Positions 16,250 through 25,406 of a DNA stretch of 64,000 nucleotides are shown here, in pieces. Within the stretch, counting starts at the first letter, position 1. Each line of letters opens with the position of its first letter. The position numbers and the translations under genes are program-made. The notes beneath the pieces are model-generated. The model ran no database searches. It had not been told where the DNA came from and saw only the letters and a program-made list of their open reading frames with translations. Origin of the DNA: a candidate division WOR-3 bacterium (GTDB taxonomy: Bacteria > Hydrothermota > Hydrothermia > Hydrothermales > JAJRUZ01); NCBI GenBank assembly GCA_039804025.1, contig JBDRZP010000008.1, positions 1 through 64,000 on the forward strand, read 5' to 3'.

Positions 16250-18619
16250 CTATTTTAATAAGATAATCTTTTTGACCTCTTTTTTATTTCCTATTGATGC
16301 TTTAAGGAAATAAGTTCCGGTTTTTAACTTTCTTCCAAAATCAGATTCACCATTTAAGATGATGAAGTTTTTATCTCTTACATTAAACTTTTTGATAACA
16401 CTTCCCTTTATGTCAAGTATTTCTAAACTTAAAGGTGAATTAAGAGATTTTAAAAGCTCAGGGTTTAATAGTATTTTAATTTCATTTTTAAAGATATTCT
16501 GTGAAAGAACAAAAAGGTTAATTTCCTTATGTTTTTCTTTTTCTGAGATATTAGTGTAGCCAAATCTGTATCTAAAAATACCTCCTTTTGTTGTTACATA
16601 AATTATTGAATCCTCACTCCATTCTACTCTATGAATATAAGGAATTGGAGGAACTGGGAATTCTTCCCATGTTAATCCACCATTATATGTTATGTAAAGT
16701 TGAGAAGGAGGAGGAGAAATAGCAATTACCTCAAAATAATCTAACAAGTGTGCTGAGTAGTATAATACCCAAGGGTAATTTACACAAACCAAAATAGTTT
16801 CAGGAGAGGATGGTTTGAAACAGATATCATGGATATCATTATAGACGGAAGAAGGAAAAGAAGCGATAGGGAAGTAAGTTTCTCCTCCATCCATACTTTT
16901 AAAAAGCACCTCCGAATGGTCAGCTGCCAGAATAATATTAGGATTTTGAGGATAAACAGCTATTGCTGTGCCTATCTTGCTAATAAATTCTCCGCTTCTA
17001 AAAATTTTCTGCCAAGTTGTGCCCTGATCTTGACTTTTTTTTGCAAGACAAGAATCCCTGTCAGGACCAAATGGGGGACGTTTAGTTACAAAAATTGTCT
17101 GGTCTGGACTAATTGTGATACCGGACCAGTATGCTGCTGGAGACAAAATCTGATTAAAAGTCAAAGCACCATCAGAACTTTTATACACGGAGTTTCCTGA
17201 ATTTGTAACGTATATATTAGAGAAAGTATCCATTACGATTTTCCCAACTCCGTCATAGCTTCCTCCTAAAGTGGATCTATAACTCCATGTTTGTCCTGAA
17301 TCTACGCTCCTATAGAATTTAGAAGCTCTGCCAATTATATCTGTAGGATATGGGTATGATACATAGATTTCATTTAAATTTTTAGGGTTAATAGCAATAG
17401 TATTAAACTTTAAATCAGCATTTAAAATTCCCTGATTTTTAAGTGTCCAGGTTTTGCCTCTGTCATTAGATATAAATATACCATTTGCTAAAGAAGTTAC
17501 ATATATTTTATTTTTATTTAAGGGATCTATTGCAATTCCATAGGTATAAGGGGCTCTAAGACCTTCATTAAGAAGAGTCCATGTCATACCTCCATCGGTT
17601 GATTTATATAAACCTTGAACATTTGAAATGTAATATGTAAAGGATTGTGAAGGATCCTGAATAATACGGGAAGCATAAGGAATTTTCATACCAGAGTTTG
17701 AAGAAAACCAGCTTTGACCTCCATTAATACTTTTATAAATACCTCCCTTATCTGCAGCAATAAACATTAAATCAGGGTAATCTTTGTCTATGAGTAATTC
17801 AGAAAAATAAGAAACTGGAAGTGAATTCCAGGGTAAGCTACCAACTTGAGACCAGTATTCTCCGTTATTTAAACTTTTCAAAACATAAGTTTCGTTTATA
17901 GTTCTAGCTAAACAATAAATAACATTACTGTCTGAAGGATGGAAAGCAAAGCCATAACAATATTGGTAGGAACTCTCATAAACCTGAGACCAACTTTCTC
18001 CATAATCCGTGCTTTTATATATGACACCATACCAATAACCAGAACCTGATCTTTCACCACCGGCAAAAATAATATTGGGATAAAAAGGATGAATTGCAAA
18101 ATCCATAACATTTACATCTGAAGGTAATGATAGCTGTTGCCAAGTAAAACCGCCATCTGTGCTTTTAAATCCAGGACCCCCTAAATCTCTATCGCAGATA
18201 AAAATTAAGTTATCATTTTGTGGATGAATTCTTATTGGATAGTTAAAAACATCAGTTCCTCCTAACTGAATCCAGGTTTGTCCACCATCCATTGTTTTAT
18301 ATAAACGTGTGTCATAATAAAAATGGAATCCAAGTCCAATAGTTCCAGTAAAAACATAAATAATGTTTTCGTCTTGTCTACTAACAGCTATATCCCAGAT
18401 GGGTGCAAATGGACCTGAATTAAAAGAAAAAGTATTACCCCCATCAGTGCTTTTCCATATTCCACCGTAATAAGTTCCTAAATAAAAAACACCTGGTGAC
18501 GGCATATCAAAGGCATAGACTATTGCACCATTAGGAGATATGTTTTCCCATTCTGCCTTCAGGCTCCCAAAAAAGAGGAGCCCTATTATTACTATAAGTT
18601 TTATTTTATTTTTACCCAT
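16250..18619 (-). CDS. Secreted BNR/Asp-box (sortilin-like) propeller with sorting tail
   Basis: 789 aa. Signal peptide, then many Asp-box motifs of the form S.DGG.TW (GIWKSTDGGNTF, YKTMDGGQTWIQL, FKSTDGGFTWQQL, YKSTDYGESWSQV and more), which build one or two beta-propellers as in Vps10/sortilin and exo-sialidase-like proteins. No catalytic sialidase set is obvious. The C-terminus (LKTGTYFLKA..KKIILLK) is a Por/T9SS-like sorting tail. Strong SD (AAAGGAGG). First of three tailed proteins, divergent from the regulator at 18774. Confidence 0.9.
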   Translation of the reverse strand: MGKNKIKLIVIIGLLFFGSLKAEWENISPNGAIVYAFDMPSPGVFYLGTYYGGIWKSTDGGNTFSFNSGPFAPIWDIAVSRQDENIIYVFTGTIGLGFHFYYDTRLYKTMDGGQTWIQLGGTDVFNYPIRIHPQNDNLIFICDRDLGGPGFKSTDGGFTWQQLSLPSDVNVMDFAIHPFYPNIIFAGGERSGSGYWYGVIYKSTDYGESWSQVYESSYQYCYGFAFHPSDSNVIYCLARTINETYVLKSLNNGEYWSQVGSLPWNSLPVSYFSELLIDKDYPDLMFIAADKGGIYKSINGGQSWFSSNSGMKIPYASRIIQDPSQSFTYYISNVQGLYKSTDGGMTWTLLNEGLRAPYTYGIAIDPLNKNKIYVTSLANGIFISNDRGKTWTLKNQGILNADLKFNTIAINPKNLNEIYVSYPYPTDIIGRASKFYRSVDSGQTWSYRSTLGGSYDGVGKIVMDTFSNIYVTNSGNSVYKSSDGALTFNQILSPAAYWSGITISPDQTIFVTKRPPFGPDRDSCLAKKSQDQGTTWQKIFRSGEFISKIGTAIAVYPQNPNIILAADHSEVLFKSMDGGETYFPIASFPSSVYNDIHDICFKPSSPETILVCVNYPWVLYYSAHLLDYFEVIAISPPPSQLYITYNGGLTWEEFPVPPIPYIHRVEWSEDSIIYVTTKGGIFRYRFGYTNISEKEKHKEINLFVLSQNIFKNEIKILLNPELLKSLNSPLSLEILDIKGSVIKKFNVRDKNFIILNGESDFGRKLKTGTYFLKASIGNKKEVKKIILLK

Positions 18620-18693
18620 AAAACACCTCCTTTTTTGTATTAAATAATAAATTTAAAAATGCCCAAAATTTTTATTTTTTACTTTAAAAAAAT

Positions 18694-18706
18694 ATTGTGG
18701 CACAAT
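18694..18706. promoter_or_regulatory. Perfect palindrome ATTGTGGCACAAT
   Basis: A 13-bp perfect inverted repeat (ATTGTG-G-CACAAT) in the intergenic space between the surface-protein operon and the regulator gene, 26 bp from the regulator's -35 box. A plausible dimer-binding operator; the binder is unknown. Confidence 0.5.
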
Positions 18707-18731
18707 TTATTTTATTTAAGAATAATTTTAT

Positions 18732-18760
18732 TTGACTTTTTTTATTATTTATTTTATAAT
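18732..18760 (+). promoter_or_regulatory. Promoter of regulator gene
   Basis: TTGACT, 17 nt, TATAAT. The ATG used is at 18774, 13 nt after the 10 box, giving a leader of about seven bases and no SD. This also rules out an upstream GTG/TTG start inside the promoter. Confidence 0.7.
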
Positions 18761-18773
18761 TTTTCCACAAAAT

Positions 18774-21020
18774 ATGACAAATAATTTAATTATACCTATA
18801 GAAGTAATTGAACATTATCTCAATAATGGTTCATTAAGAAAGACTGCTAAGAAATTTAATATCCATTACAACACTCTTTGGAATTGGGTAAAAATATATA
18901 AAAATCAGGAATTTAAAGATCAAGGAAAATTTGATGAAGGAATTTTTTATGGATATAAAAGGCCCTGGAACAGGATAGAAAGGGAATTAGAGGAGAAGAT
19001 TGTTTTATTAAAGGAAAAGGATCCTGCATTAACTTTAAAAAGGGCAAAGGAAATTTTAGAAAAGGAGAATATAAAAATATCAATAAAGGGTATATGGGGG
19101 GTATGGAAAAGATACGGTTATGCAGGTTTTAAAAAGGAGAAAATCAGTAATAATTTTGTTGAATATGTTTCCTGGTCTAAGGAAGCAGAGGTGAAATATA
19201 AATTAGCTGAAACTTTTTTTGTTAAAAGGGAATTCAAAAAAGCAGGAGAAATTTTAAATTCTGTTCCTGTTTTACCTAAAAATGAAATTTTAAAAGAAAT
19301 TCCTGATGAATTTTTAAACCTTAGAAGAAAAATTGAAAAAATACTTTCTCTTTTTGGAAAAATAAAAGTTAAATCTTATATTAAGAAAATCAAAAAATTG
19401 TATAAAGAATGCTTAAAAAGAAACTTAAATTATTCAGCATTAGTTATTGGGTTAGCTGAAGTTGTGGTTTTAGAATGGGTTGGAAAGGCAAATGAAGGTT
19501 TGAAAAGAATAAAGGAATTGGAAAGAATATTAAAAAGAAAAAAAGAGTATTATTCATATTTACTTTTTAATTTAAAATTTACCCTTCTTATAGAAAAGGG
19601 GATACTAAATGCTTATTTAGGAAGGATATATTACGCCCGGAGATATGCAAATCTATGTAAGAAAATATTAGAGAGAAAAAAAAGTTCCTCTCCTTATCTT
19701 ATGCTTGATCTTGCAACTCTATACACTCATATAGGAGATTATAGAAAAGCTGAATATTTCTTTTTAAAATCTCTTGATGGTTTAGATGAAGAAAATAAAA
19801 AATGGGTAAATTATAACCTTGCAATGATTTTCTTTTTAAAAGGTGAATATAAAAAGGCAAAAGAACTTTCAAAGAATGCCTATTTTGGAGATTGGGCACA
19901 AAAAAGTTTCAGAGATTTATTTTACTCTCTTTTTTATCTTTTAAAAGGCGAACTAACAAGATCTATTTTTTTATGCAATAATGCTATCAAAAATTTTAAA
20001 AAAGAAGAACTTGGTTTAGGTATGTTTTATTCATATCTTACAATTTCAGCTTGTTACTCTGCTTTAGAGGAAGTAAGAAAATCTAAAAAGTTATTAAAAA
20101 GAATTTTATTTTTCTGTAAAAATAAAGGGTTAAAAAAATATCAAAATATTATTGAGATTTTATTAGGTAAAAATGAAAAAATTTTAAAATCAAAAAAGAG
20201 TAACTTATTCTCTTCTATTTATATTATGACTTTGCTTAAAAAGAAAAAATTTATTAAAGCATTTTCTTTTGCAAAGAAAAAAGGTATATTAGGTTTTTTT
20301 TACCGGTTTATTTTCTTTTTCCCTGAATCCTTAGAAAGTTTCATTAAAAAAGGTTTTATTAAATTCCCAAAAAAAATTTTGAATCTACCTGTTTTAAACA
20401 AGGAAAATCCTGTATATGAAATAAAATTTCTCGGAAAATTAAAGATTTATAAAAGAGAAAAGGGTGAAAATAAAAGATTTTTAAAAATTAATTTATCTAA
20501 CAGAGAAAGTGCTTTTCTTATTTATCTTGCATTGAGAATAAATGAACCTGGAAAAAGTATCCCTCTTCAATTTATTTATAATAATTTCTTCAATAGAACA
20601 AAAAACCCACAAAAAAATTTTAGGAGGTTACTTAAAAATATTAAGAAAAAATTAAAAATTAGAGGGTCTTTGATTGATATTAATAAAAGAGACAAAACTT
20701 TAAAAAATAATGGAGTTTATTTTATAACAGATTATCAGGAGTTTATGCAAGCACTTACAGCTGCAAATACATTCTTGCAGGCTGGTGAATGGGAATATGC
20801 AAAAAGGGAATACCTAACTGCTTTTGATTTATTTAGAGGAAAACCTTTTGAAAAAATGTATGATAACTGGTCAGAGGATATGAGAACAAGTATTATTTTA
20901 AGGTTTGAAGCAGAAATTAAAAATTTTATTAATGCAGCAAAAAAACATGGAGATACAAAAGCTTTATTGAAAATTCATGGTAAAATTAAAACTTTAATAG
21001 ATAATTCTCAGGAGGAATAA
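18774..21020 (+). CDS. Transposase-like HTH / TPR / SARP-BTAD-like regulator
   Basis: 748 aa. Residues about 8-45 are a helix-turn-helix of the transposase/IS630-integrase kind (GSLRKTAKKFNIHYNTLWNW); about 60-125 is a second DNA-binding-like helical part (EEKIVLLKEKDPALTLKRAK.. KGIWGVWKRYGYAG). A long helical, TPR-like middle follows (about 140-500). The end (about 545-745) has the SARP order: FLGKLKIYK and SNRESAFLIYLAL (winged HTH), then a BTAD-like helical bundle (AGEWEYAKREYLTAFDLFRGKPFE). Probably a transcription regulator of the divergent tailed-protein operon. The 3' end overlaps the ABC permease gene by 35 nt. Confidence 0.8.
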   Translation: MTNNLIIPIEVIEHYLNNGSLRKTAKKFNIHYNTLWNWVKIYKNQEFKDQGKFDEGIFYGYKRPWNRIERELEEKIVLLKEKDPALTLKRAKEILEKENIKISIKGIWGVWKRYGYAGFKKEKISNNFVEYVSWSKEAEVKYKLAETFFVKREFKKAGEILNSVPVLPKNEILKEIPDEFLNLRRKIEKILSLFGKIKVKSYIKKIKKLYKECLKRNLNYSALVIGLAEVVVLEWVGKANEGLKRIKELERILKRKKEYYSYLLFNLKFTLLIEKGILNAYLGRIYYARRYANLCKKILERKKSSSPYLMLDLATLYTHIGDYRKAEYFFLKSLDGLDEENKKWVNYNLAMIFFLKGEYKKAKELSKNAYFGDWAQKSFRDLFYSLFYLLKGELTRSIFLCNNAIKNFKKEELGLGMFYSYLTISACYSALEEVRKSKKLLKRILFFCKNKGLKKYQNIIEILLGKNEKILKSKKSNLFSSIYIMTLLKKKKFIKAFSFAKKKGILGFFYRFIFFFPESLESFIKKGFIKFPKKILNLPVLNKENPVYEIKFLGKLKIYKREKGENKRFLKINLSNRESAFLIYLALRINEPGKSIPLQFIYNNFFNRTKNPQKNFRRLLKNIKKKLKIRGSLIDINKRDKTLKNNGVYFITDYQEFMQALTAANTFLQAGEWEYAKREYLTAFDLFRGKPFEKMYDNWSEDMRTSIILRFEAEIKNFINAAKKHGDTKALLKIHGKIKTLIDNSQEE

Positions 21021-21699
21021 TTTTTAATATTATAAAAATTGTCAAAATTGAACCAATAAAAGAAATTATTGAAAAAAATGGTAAGAAAAATATTAAAAAG
21101 AAATCATAAGGTGAAGCAAGGGCTATGAATAAAATAAAAAAACTTATAAAACCAAAGGCAAAAAAAGATAAAAGCGAACTTGTTCTCTGATCTGTGAATA
21201 TAAAGTAAAAAAGTGCTTCTAAATTTAAAATTGAAATACCTAAAAGAGGTGAAAATAAAAGAAAATTTATCCAGTATAACTTACCTTCAAAAAAAATCTT
21301 TTCAAATCCACTTCCAGATAATTTCAATAAAAGAACATAAAATAAAAAGGAAAAAAGAAAAACTGAATATAAAACTATAAAACTTGCTATTATTTTACTC
21401 AAAAGTATTTTAAAAGGAGAAAAAGAAAATGCTAAAAGAGTTTCAAAATATTTCTTAACTTTTTCCTTGTGTATTATTTCATCCATACTCATTCCACCAA
21501 TAAAAGCAAAAATAAAAAGGGGGATTAAAAGAGAAAAACATTTTGTAAAGGTATATTCAGGACTTGATGGAGAGATATCAGAAGGTGTTGCAAGACCCTT
21601 TGCAGAAAAGAAAATCATATTTAAAATAAATAACCATAAAAAATTTAAAGGTCTTTTTATATAAAAATAAATAATTTCCCTTTTTATTAAACTTTTCAT
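20986..21699 (-). CDS. ABC-2-type transporter permease
   Basis: 237 aa with six hydrophobic segments. The cytoplasmic stretch between segments 2 and 3 (EKVKKYFETLLAFSFSPFKILLSKII) is the coupling region of ABC-2 permeases. Pairs with the ATPase gene immediately upstream (4-nt overlap). Substrate unknown. Convergent overlap of 35 nt with the regulator gene. Confidence 0.87.
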   Translation of the reverse strand: MKSLIKREIIYFYIKRPLNFLWLFILNMIFFSAKGLATPSDISPSSPEYTFTKCFSLLIPLFIFAFIGGMSMDEIIHKEKVKKYFETLLAFSFSPFKILLSKIIASFIVLYSVFLFSFLFYVLLLKLSGSGFEKIFFEGKLYWINFLLFSPLLGISILNLEALFYFIFTDQRTSSLLSFFAFGFISFFILFIALASPYDFFLIFFLPFFSIISFIGSILTIFIILKIIPPENYLLKF

Positions 21700-22373
21700 T
21701 TTATTTTTTCAAAATAAAAATCCAAAAGTTTTCTGCCTTTTAATTCCTCTGTTTTAAATTTTCCTAAAAATTTTCCCTCTTTAATTATACCAAAATGCGT
21801 GGAATAATATTCTATAAATTCAAAATCATGGGAAGTTATGAAAATTATTCTGCCTTCCAATTCCTTCCTTAAAAGTTCATATATCTCCCTTCTTGTCTCA
21901 ATATCAATAATTTCAAAAGCTTGGTCAAAGATTAAAACTTTCGGATCATTTATAAGTGCTTTTAAAATACATAATTTTTTCTTATTACCCTTTGATAACT
22001 TATAAATTTTTGTATTTTTATCTTCATATAAATTAAATTTTTTTAAAAGTTCCTCTAAATTAACTTTTCTTTTTAAAATCTCTGCATAGAATTTAAGATA
22101 TTCGAGAGGCGAGAAAAATTCAAAAGGCATTTCATCCTCAAGAACAAAACCTATCTCCTCTTTTTTTATTTCTCTTCCATTATAGAAAATACCTGCCTTA
22201 CCAGAACTTGGTTTTAAAATTTTTAAAAGTATTCTCACTAAAGTTGTTTTACCTGAACCGTTTGAACCAATCAGAACAAAAAACTCATTTTCCTTTATTT
22301 CAAAATTTATATTTGAAAGAGCCTTTCTTTTATCATAGAATTTAGTAAGATTTATAACCTCAATTTTTAACAT
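21696..22373 (-). CDS. ABC transporter ATP-binding protein
   Basis: 225 aa. Walker A GSNGSGKTT, Q-loop region, signature LSKGNKKKL (a divergent LSGGQ), Walker B KVLIFDQAFE with an unusual Gln after the Asp in place of the Glu, and H-loop TSHDFEF. Works with the ABC-2 permease that follows. Lies 23 nt after hemL, so may be co-transcribed with it (a CcmA-like haem exporter is possible but not supported by sequence). Confidence 0.9.
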   Translation of the reverse strand: MLKIEVINLTKFYDKRKALSNINFEIKENEFFVLIGSNGSGKTTLVRILLKILKPSSGKAGIFYNGREIKKEEIGFVLEDEMPFEFFSPLEYLKFYAEILKRKVNLEELLKKFNLYEDKNTKIYKLSKGNKKKLCILKALINDPKVLIFDQAFEIIDIETRREIYELLRKELEGRIIFITSHDFEFIEYYSTHFGIIKEGKFLGKFKTEELKGRKLLDFYFEKIK

Positions 22374-22396
22374 AACTTATTAAACTTTTTCAAAAC

Positions 22397-23674
22397 TCAT
22401 ATTTCTTTTATTGCATCTTCAAATTTAGAAAGGACTTTATCCATTATTTTTCTATCATGGTAAATTGAAAGAAATAAGGCTTCAAAGGGTGAAGGAGGAA
22501 GGAGTATTCCCTTTTTCAATAAATTTTTAAAAAGCTTTATAAAGTATTCCTTTTTTGTATTTAGAACATCATTGAGATTTTCAGGCTCTTTTTCAGAAAA
22601 GAATATAGAAAAGAAAGTTCTAAACCCTGGAAAAGATGCAGGAATTCCTTTTCTATCAAAAATATTTTTTAATCCATTGATTAAATATGTAAGATTTTTT
22701 TCAATTTCAGGATAAGGGTTATCCCTTTCAAGAATTTCCAAGGTTTTTATACCGCAGGACATTGAAACAGGATTTCCAGCAAGGGTTCCTGCCTGATAAA
22801 CAGGACCTGATGGAGAAATTAAATTCATAATTTCTTCCTTAGCTCCATAAGCGCCCACCGGAAAACCACCACCAATAACCTTTCCAAGTGTTATAATATC
22901 AGGCATTATGTTTTTTAAAGTACTCACACCACCATAACAAACTCTGAAACCTGTTATAACTTCATCAAAAATTAAAAGACTACCATATTTTTTTGTAATT
23001 TCCCTTAAGGATTCAAGAAATCCTTCTTTTGGTAAAACAACCCCCATATTTCCTGCAATTGGTTCTACTATAACACAGGCAATTCTTTCTCCTTCCCTTT
23101 CAAAAGCTTCTTTAACTAATTCAATATCATTATAGGGAAGAATAATAGTATCTTTTAGTATATTTTCAGGAACACCAGGAGAGGAGGGGACACCAAAGGT
23201 TAGACCTCCTGAACCTGCTTTTACAAGGAAGAAGTCAGAGTGTCCATGATAACACCCTTCAAACTTTATGAATTTATCCCTTTTTGTATAAGCCCTTGCA
23301 AGTCTTAAAGCTGACATTGTGGCTTCTGTCCCTGAATTAACGAATCTTATTTTATCAATAAAGGGGAAAGCTCTTTTTATTTTTTCAGCAAGAATAACTT
23401 CAAGTTCGGTAAGCATTCCAAAGGAAAACCCATTATTTAATACTTTTTTAACTTCTCTTTTTACTTCAGGGTGAGAATGTCCAAGAATTAGTGGACCCCA
23501 GGACAAGATAAAATCAATATATTTATTTCCATCAACATCATAAATATAAGCACCTTTCCCTTTTTCAATTACAAGTGGTTCTGCATCAACTGCTTTAAAT
23601 GCTCTTACAGGGGATGATACACCCCCGGGCATAAGTTTTATTGCTTTTTCATAAATTTCCTTTGATTTTTTCAT
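22397..23674 (-). CDS. hemL: Glutamate-1-semialdehyde 2,1-aminomutase
   Basis: 425 aa. Makes 5-aminolevulinate in the C5 haem pathway. PLP fold-type I with the family start (GGVSSPVRAFKAV), RFVNSGTEATMSALRLARA, CYHGHSDFFLV, LIFDEVITGFRV and the Schiff-base Lys in TLGKVIGGGFPVGAYG. Weak SD. Divergent from the CbiX-like gene; hemE is 20 kb away. Confidence 0.97.
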   Translation of the reverse strand: MKKSKEIYEKAIKLMPGGVSSPVRAFKAVDAEPLVIEKGKGAYIYDVDGNKYIDFILSWGPLILGHSHPEVKREVKKVLNNGFSFGMLTELEVILAEKIKRAFPFIDKIRFVNSGTEATMSALRLARAYTKRDKFIKFEGCYHGHSDFFLVKAGSGGLTFGVPSSPGVPENILKDTIILPYNDIELVKEAFEREGERIACVIVEPIAGNMGVVLPKEGFLESLREITKKYGSLLIFDEVITGFRVCYGGVSTLKNIMPDIITLGKVIGGGFPVGAYGAKEEIMNLISPSGPVYQAGTLAGNPVSMSCGIKTLEILERDNPYPEIEKNLTYLINGLKNIFDRKGIPASFPGFRTFFSIFFSEKEPENLNDVLNTKKEYFIKLFKNLLKKGILLPPSPFEALFLSIYHDRKIMDKVLSKFEDAIKEI

Positions 23675-23745
23675 TTTTTTTCCCTTATTATTAAATTTAT
23701 TTAATTTTAATTTTAAAATATTTTAGTTTTAAATTTAAATTCTTT

Positions 23746-23751
23746 TATAAT
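23746..23751 (+). promoter_or_regulatory. 10 box of CbiX-like gene
   Basis: TATAAT abuts one ATG (23752) and lies 6 nt before a second in-frame ATG (23758). The window's 6-7 nt spacing favours 23758 as a leaderless start. The -35 region is poor. Confidence 0.5.
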
Positions 23752-23757
23752 ATGGAA

Positions 23758-24261
23758 ATGAAATACATTATTTTTGTTGGACACGGTTCTGTGCCATATG
23801 ATTTTCCACAGGAAAAATTGAAAAGGTTTTTTTTCTTAAGATCTAAAAAAATGAAAGGTGAATTAAATAATGAAGAAAAAAAGGAATTTTTAAATCTTGA
23901 AAGGGAACTCCATTATTTTGAGAGGAATGCAGAAAATGACCCTCATTATTTTTTTCATAAAAAATTAAAAGATGAGATTGAAAAAGAATTGAATATAAAG
24001 TGTTATTTTGCCTTTAATGAATTCTGTGCTCCAAATCTTGAAGAAGTTATAGAAGAAATAGTTAAAAATGAAAATAATTCAGAAATTTTTATTGTTCCAA
24101 CAATGTTTACAGGTGGGCACCATGTAGATGAAGAAATAAAAGAAGAGATAGAAAAAATAAAAGAAAAATTTAAGAATTTAAAGATAAAATATCTTTATCC
24201 TTTTAATTTTGAATACATTAAAGAACTTTTTGAGAAACATATAAAGGAGGTTTTAAAATGA
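23758..24261 (+). CDS. CbiX/SirB-like tetrapyrrole chelatase
   Basis: 167 aa from the second ATG (two residues shorter than from 23752). Class II chelatase pattern: VGHGSVPYDF at the N-terminus supplies the metal-binding His, and VPTMFTGGHHVDEEI near residue 120 the second His site. Inserts a metal (Fe, Co or Ni) into sirohydrochlorin or a related ring. Placement next to hemL fits tetrapyrrole synthesis. Overlaps the following peptidase gene by four bases. Confidence 0.8.
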   Translation: MKYIIFVGHGSVPYDFPQEKLKRFFFLRSKKMKGELNNEEKKEFLNLERELHYFERNAENDPHYFFHKKLKDEIEKELNIKCYFAFNEFCAPNLEEVIEEIVKNENNSEIFIVPTMFTGGHHVDEEIKEEIEKIKEKFKNLKIKYLYPFNFEYIKELFEKHIKEVLK

Positions 24262-25310
24262 ATTTTTTATTTTTTTTATTAATCTCCCAAACATATAATC
24301 CTGATATAGCACAGATTATACAGAAAGTTCAGGTAGATTCAGTTTATAAGAATATTTTAAGACTTCAGAACTTCTGGACAAGACATTATAAAAGCGATTC
24401 CATGTATAAATCAAGACTTTGGATAAAGGGAAGATTTCAAAATTACGGTTATAATTTAAGAGAACATATATTTTTTTATGGAAACAGAGAACAGGCGAAT
24501 ATAATTGCAAAAAAGGAAGGTTTTATTGATACCTTAAAACCCATAATAATCTGTGCCCATTATGATTCAAGGGGTCAAAACTGGAGCTATCCACCCTACG
24601 GTCCTGCACCAGGGGCAGATGATAATGCCTCAGGTGTTTCCCTTTTAATTGAAATAGCAAGGGTAATCAATAATATTGATTTTGATTACACAATAAAATT
24701 TATTGCTTTTGCTGCTGAAGAACCTGGACTTATAGGCTCCACTCAGCTTGCAAATTACTACAGGCAGAATAATAAAAAAATTAAATATCTTTTAAATGCA
24801 GATATGATAGGAGGAGATATAAACTTTGTTAATAATACGGTAATAATTGAATACGATATGGGAAACCAGGTTGATACAAATAATAGTAAATCTTTCGCCT
24901 TTGCTGAAACTCTTAAAACAATTTATAATTTGTACCTCCCTTCACTTAATACCACTTATGGAAATATATTTGCTTCTGATTATATGCCCTTTGAAGCATA
25001 TGGATACACAACTCTTGGTGTTTTTGAGAAAAATTTCAATTCAGGTTACCACACTCCAAGGGATGTTGTAGATTCTTTAGATATTAATTATGCTACAAAT
25101 ATAATAAAAGGGGTTTTGGCTTTTATTTTACATACAGCAAAGTTCCATCCTGTGAGTGTTAGGGAAAAAGAAGTTGCAATAAAAAATTCAACTTTTAGAG
25201 AAGGTATTTATGATATTGCAGGAAGGAAGTTAGATTTTAAAAATTTTAAATCTGGAATTTATATTTTAAAGAAAAATGAAACCACAAGAAAAATTTTAAG
25301 ATTGAAATAA
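24258..25310 (+). CDS. Secreted M28-family metallopeptidase with short sorting tail
   Basis: 350 aa. Signal-like N-terminus; two-zinc aminopeptidase motifs in order: AHYDSRG (His), GADDNASGV (Asp), FAAEEPGLIGS (Glu-Glu), LNADMIGG (Asp) and GYHTPRDVVDSL (His). The last 45 residues are a shortened T9SS-like tail (YDIAGRKLDF..SGIYILKK..KILRLK). Translationally coupled (ATGA) to the chelatase gene, though their functions look unrelated. Confidence 0.93.
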   Translation: MNFLFFLLISQTYNPDIAQIIQKVQVDSVYKNILRLQNFWTRHYKSDSMYKSRLWIKGRFQNYGYNLREHIFFYGNREQANIIAKKEGFIDTLKPIIICAHYDSRGQNWSYPPYGPAPGADDNASGVSLLIEIARVINNIDFDYTIKFIAFAAEEPGLIGSTQLANYYRQNNKKIKYLLNADMIGGDINFVNNTVIIEYDMGNQVDTNNSKSFAFAETLKTIYNLYLPSLNTTYGNIFASDYMPFEAYGYTTLGVFEKNFNSGYHTPRDVVDSLDINYATNIIKGVLAFILHTAKFHPVSVREKEVAIKNSTFREGIYDIAGRKLDFKNFKSGIYILKKNETTRKILRLK

Positions 25311-25406
25311 GATTTGAAAAATAAATTCTTTCAAGTTATTATATAATTGAACTTTTTAAAACTTTACTAAATTTTGAAATGATTTTATTTTAAAAGGAGG
25401 TTAAAA

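Noticed and set aside
18732-18773. Longer N-terminus for the regulator gene
   Set aside because: The extra codons overlap a TTGACT-17-TATAAT promoter; the ATG at 18774 fits better.
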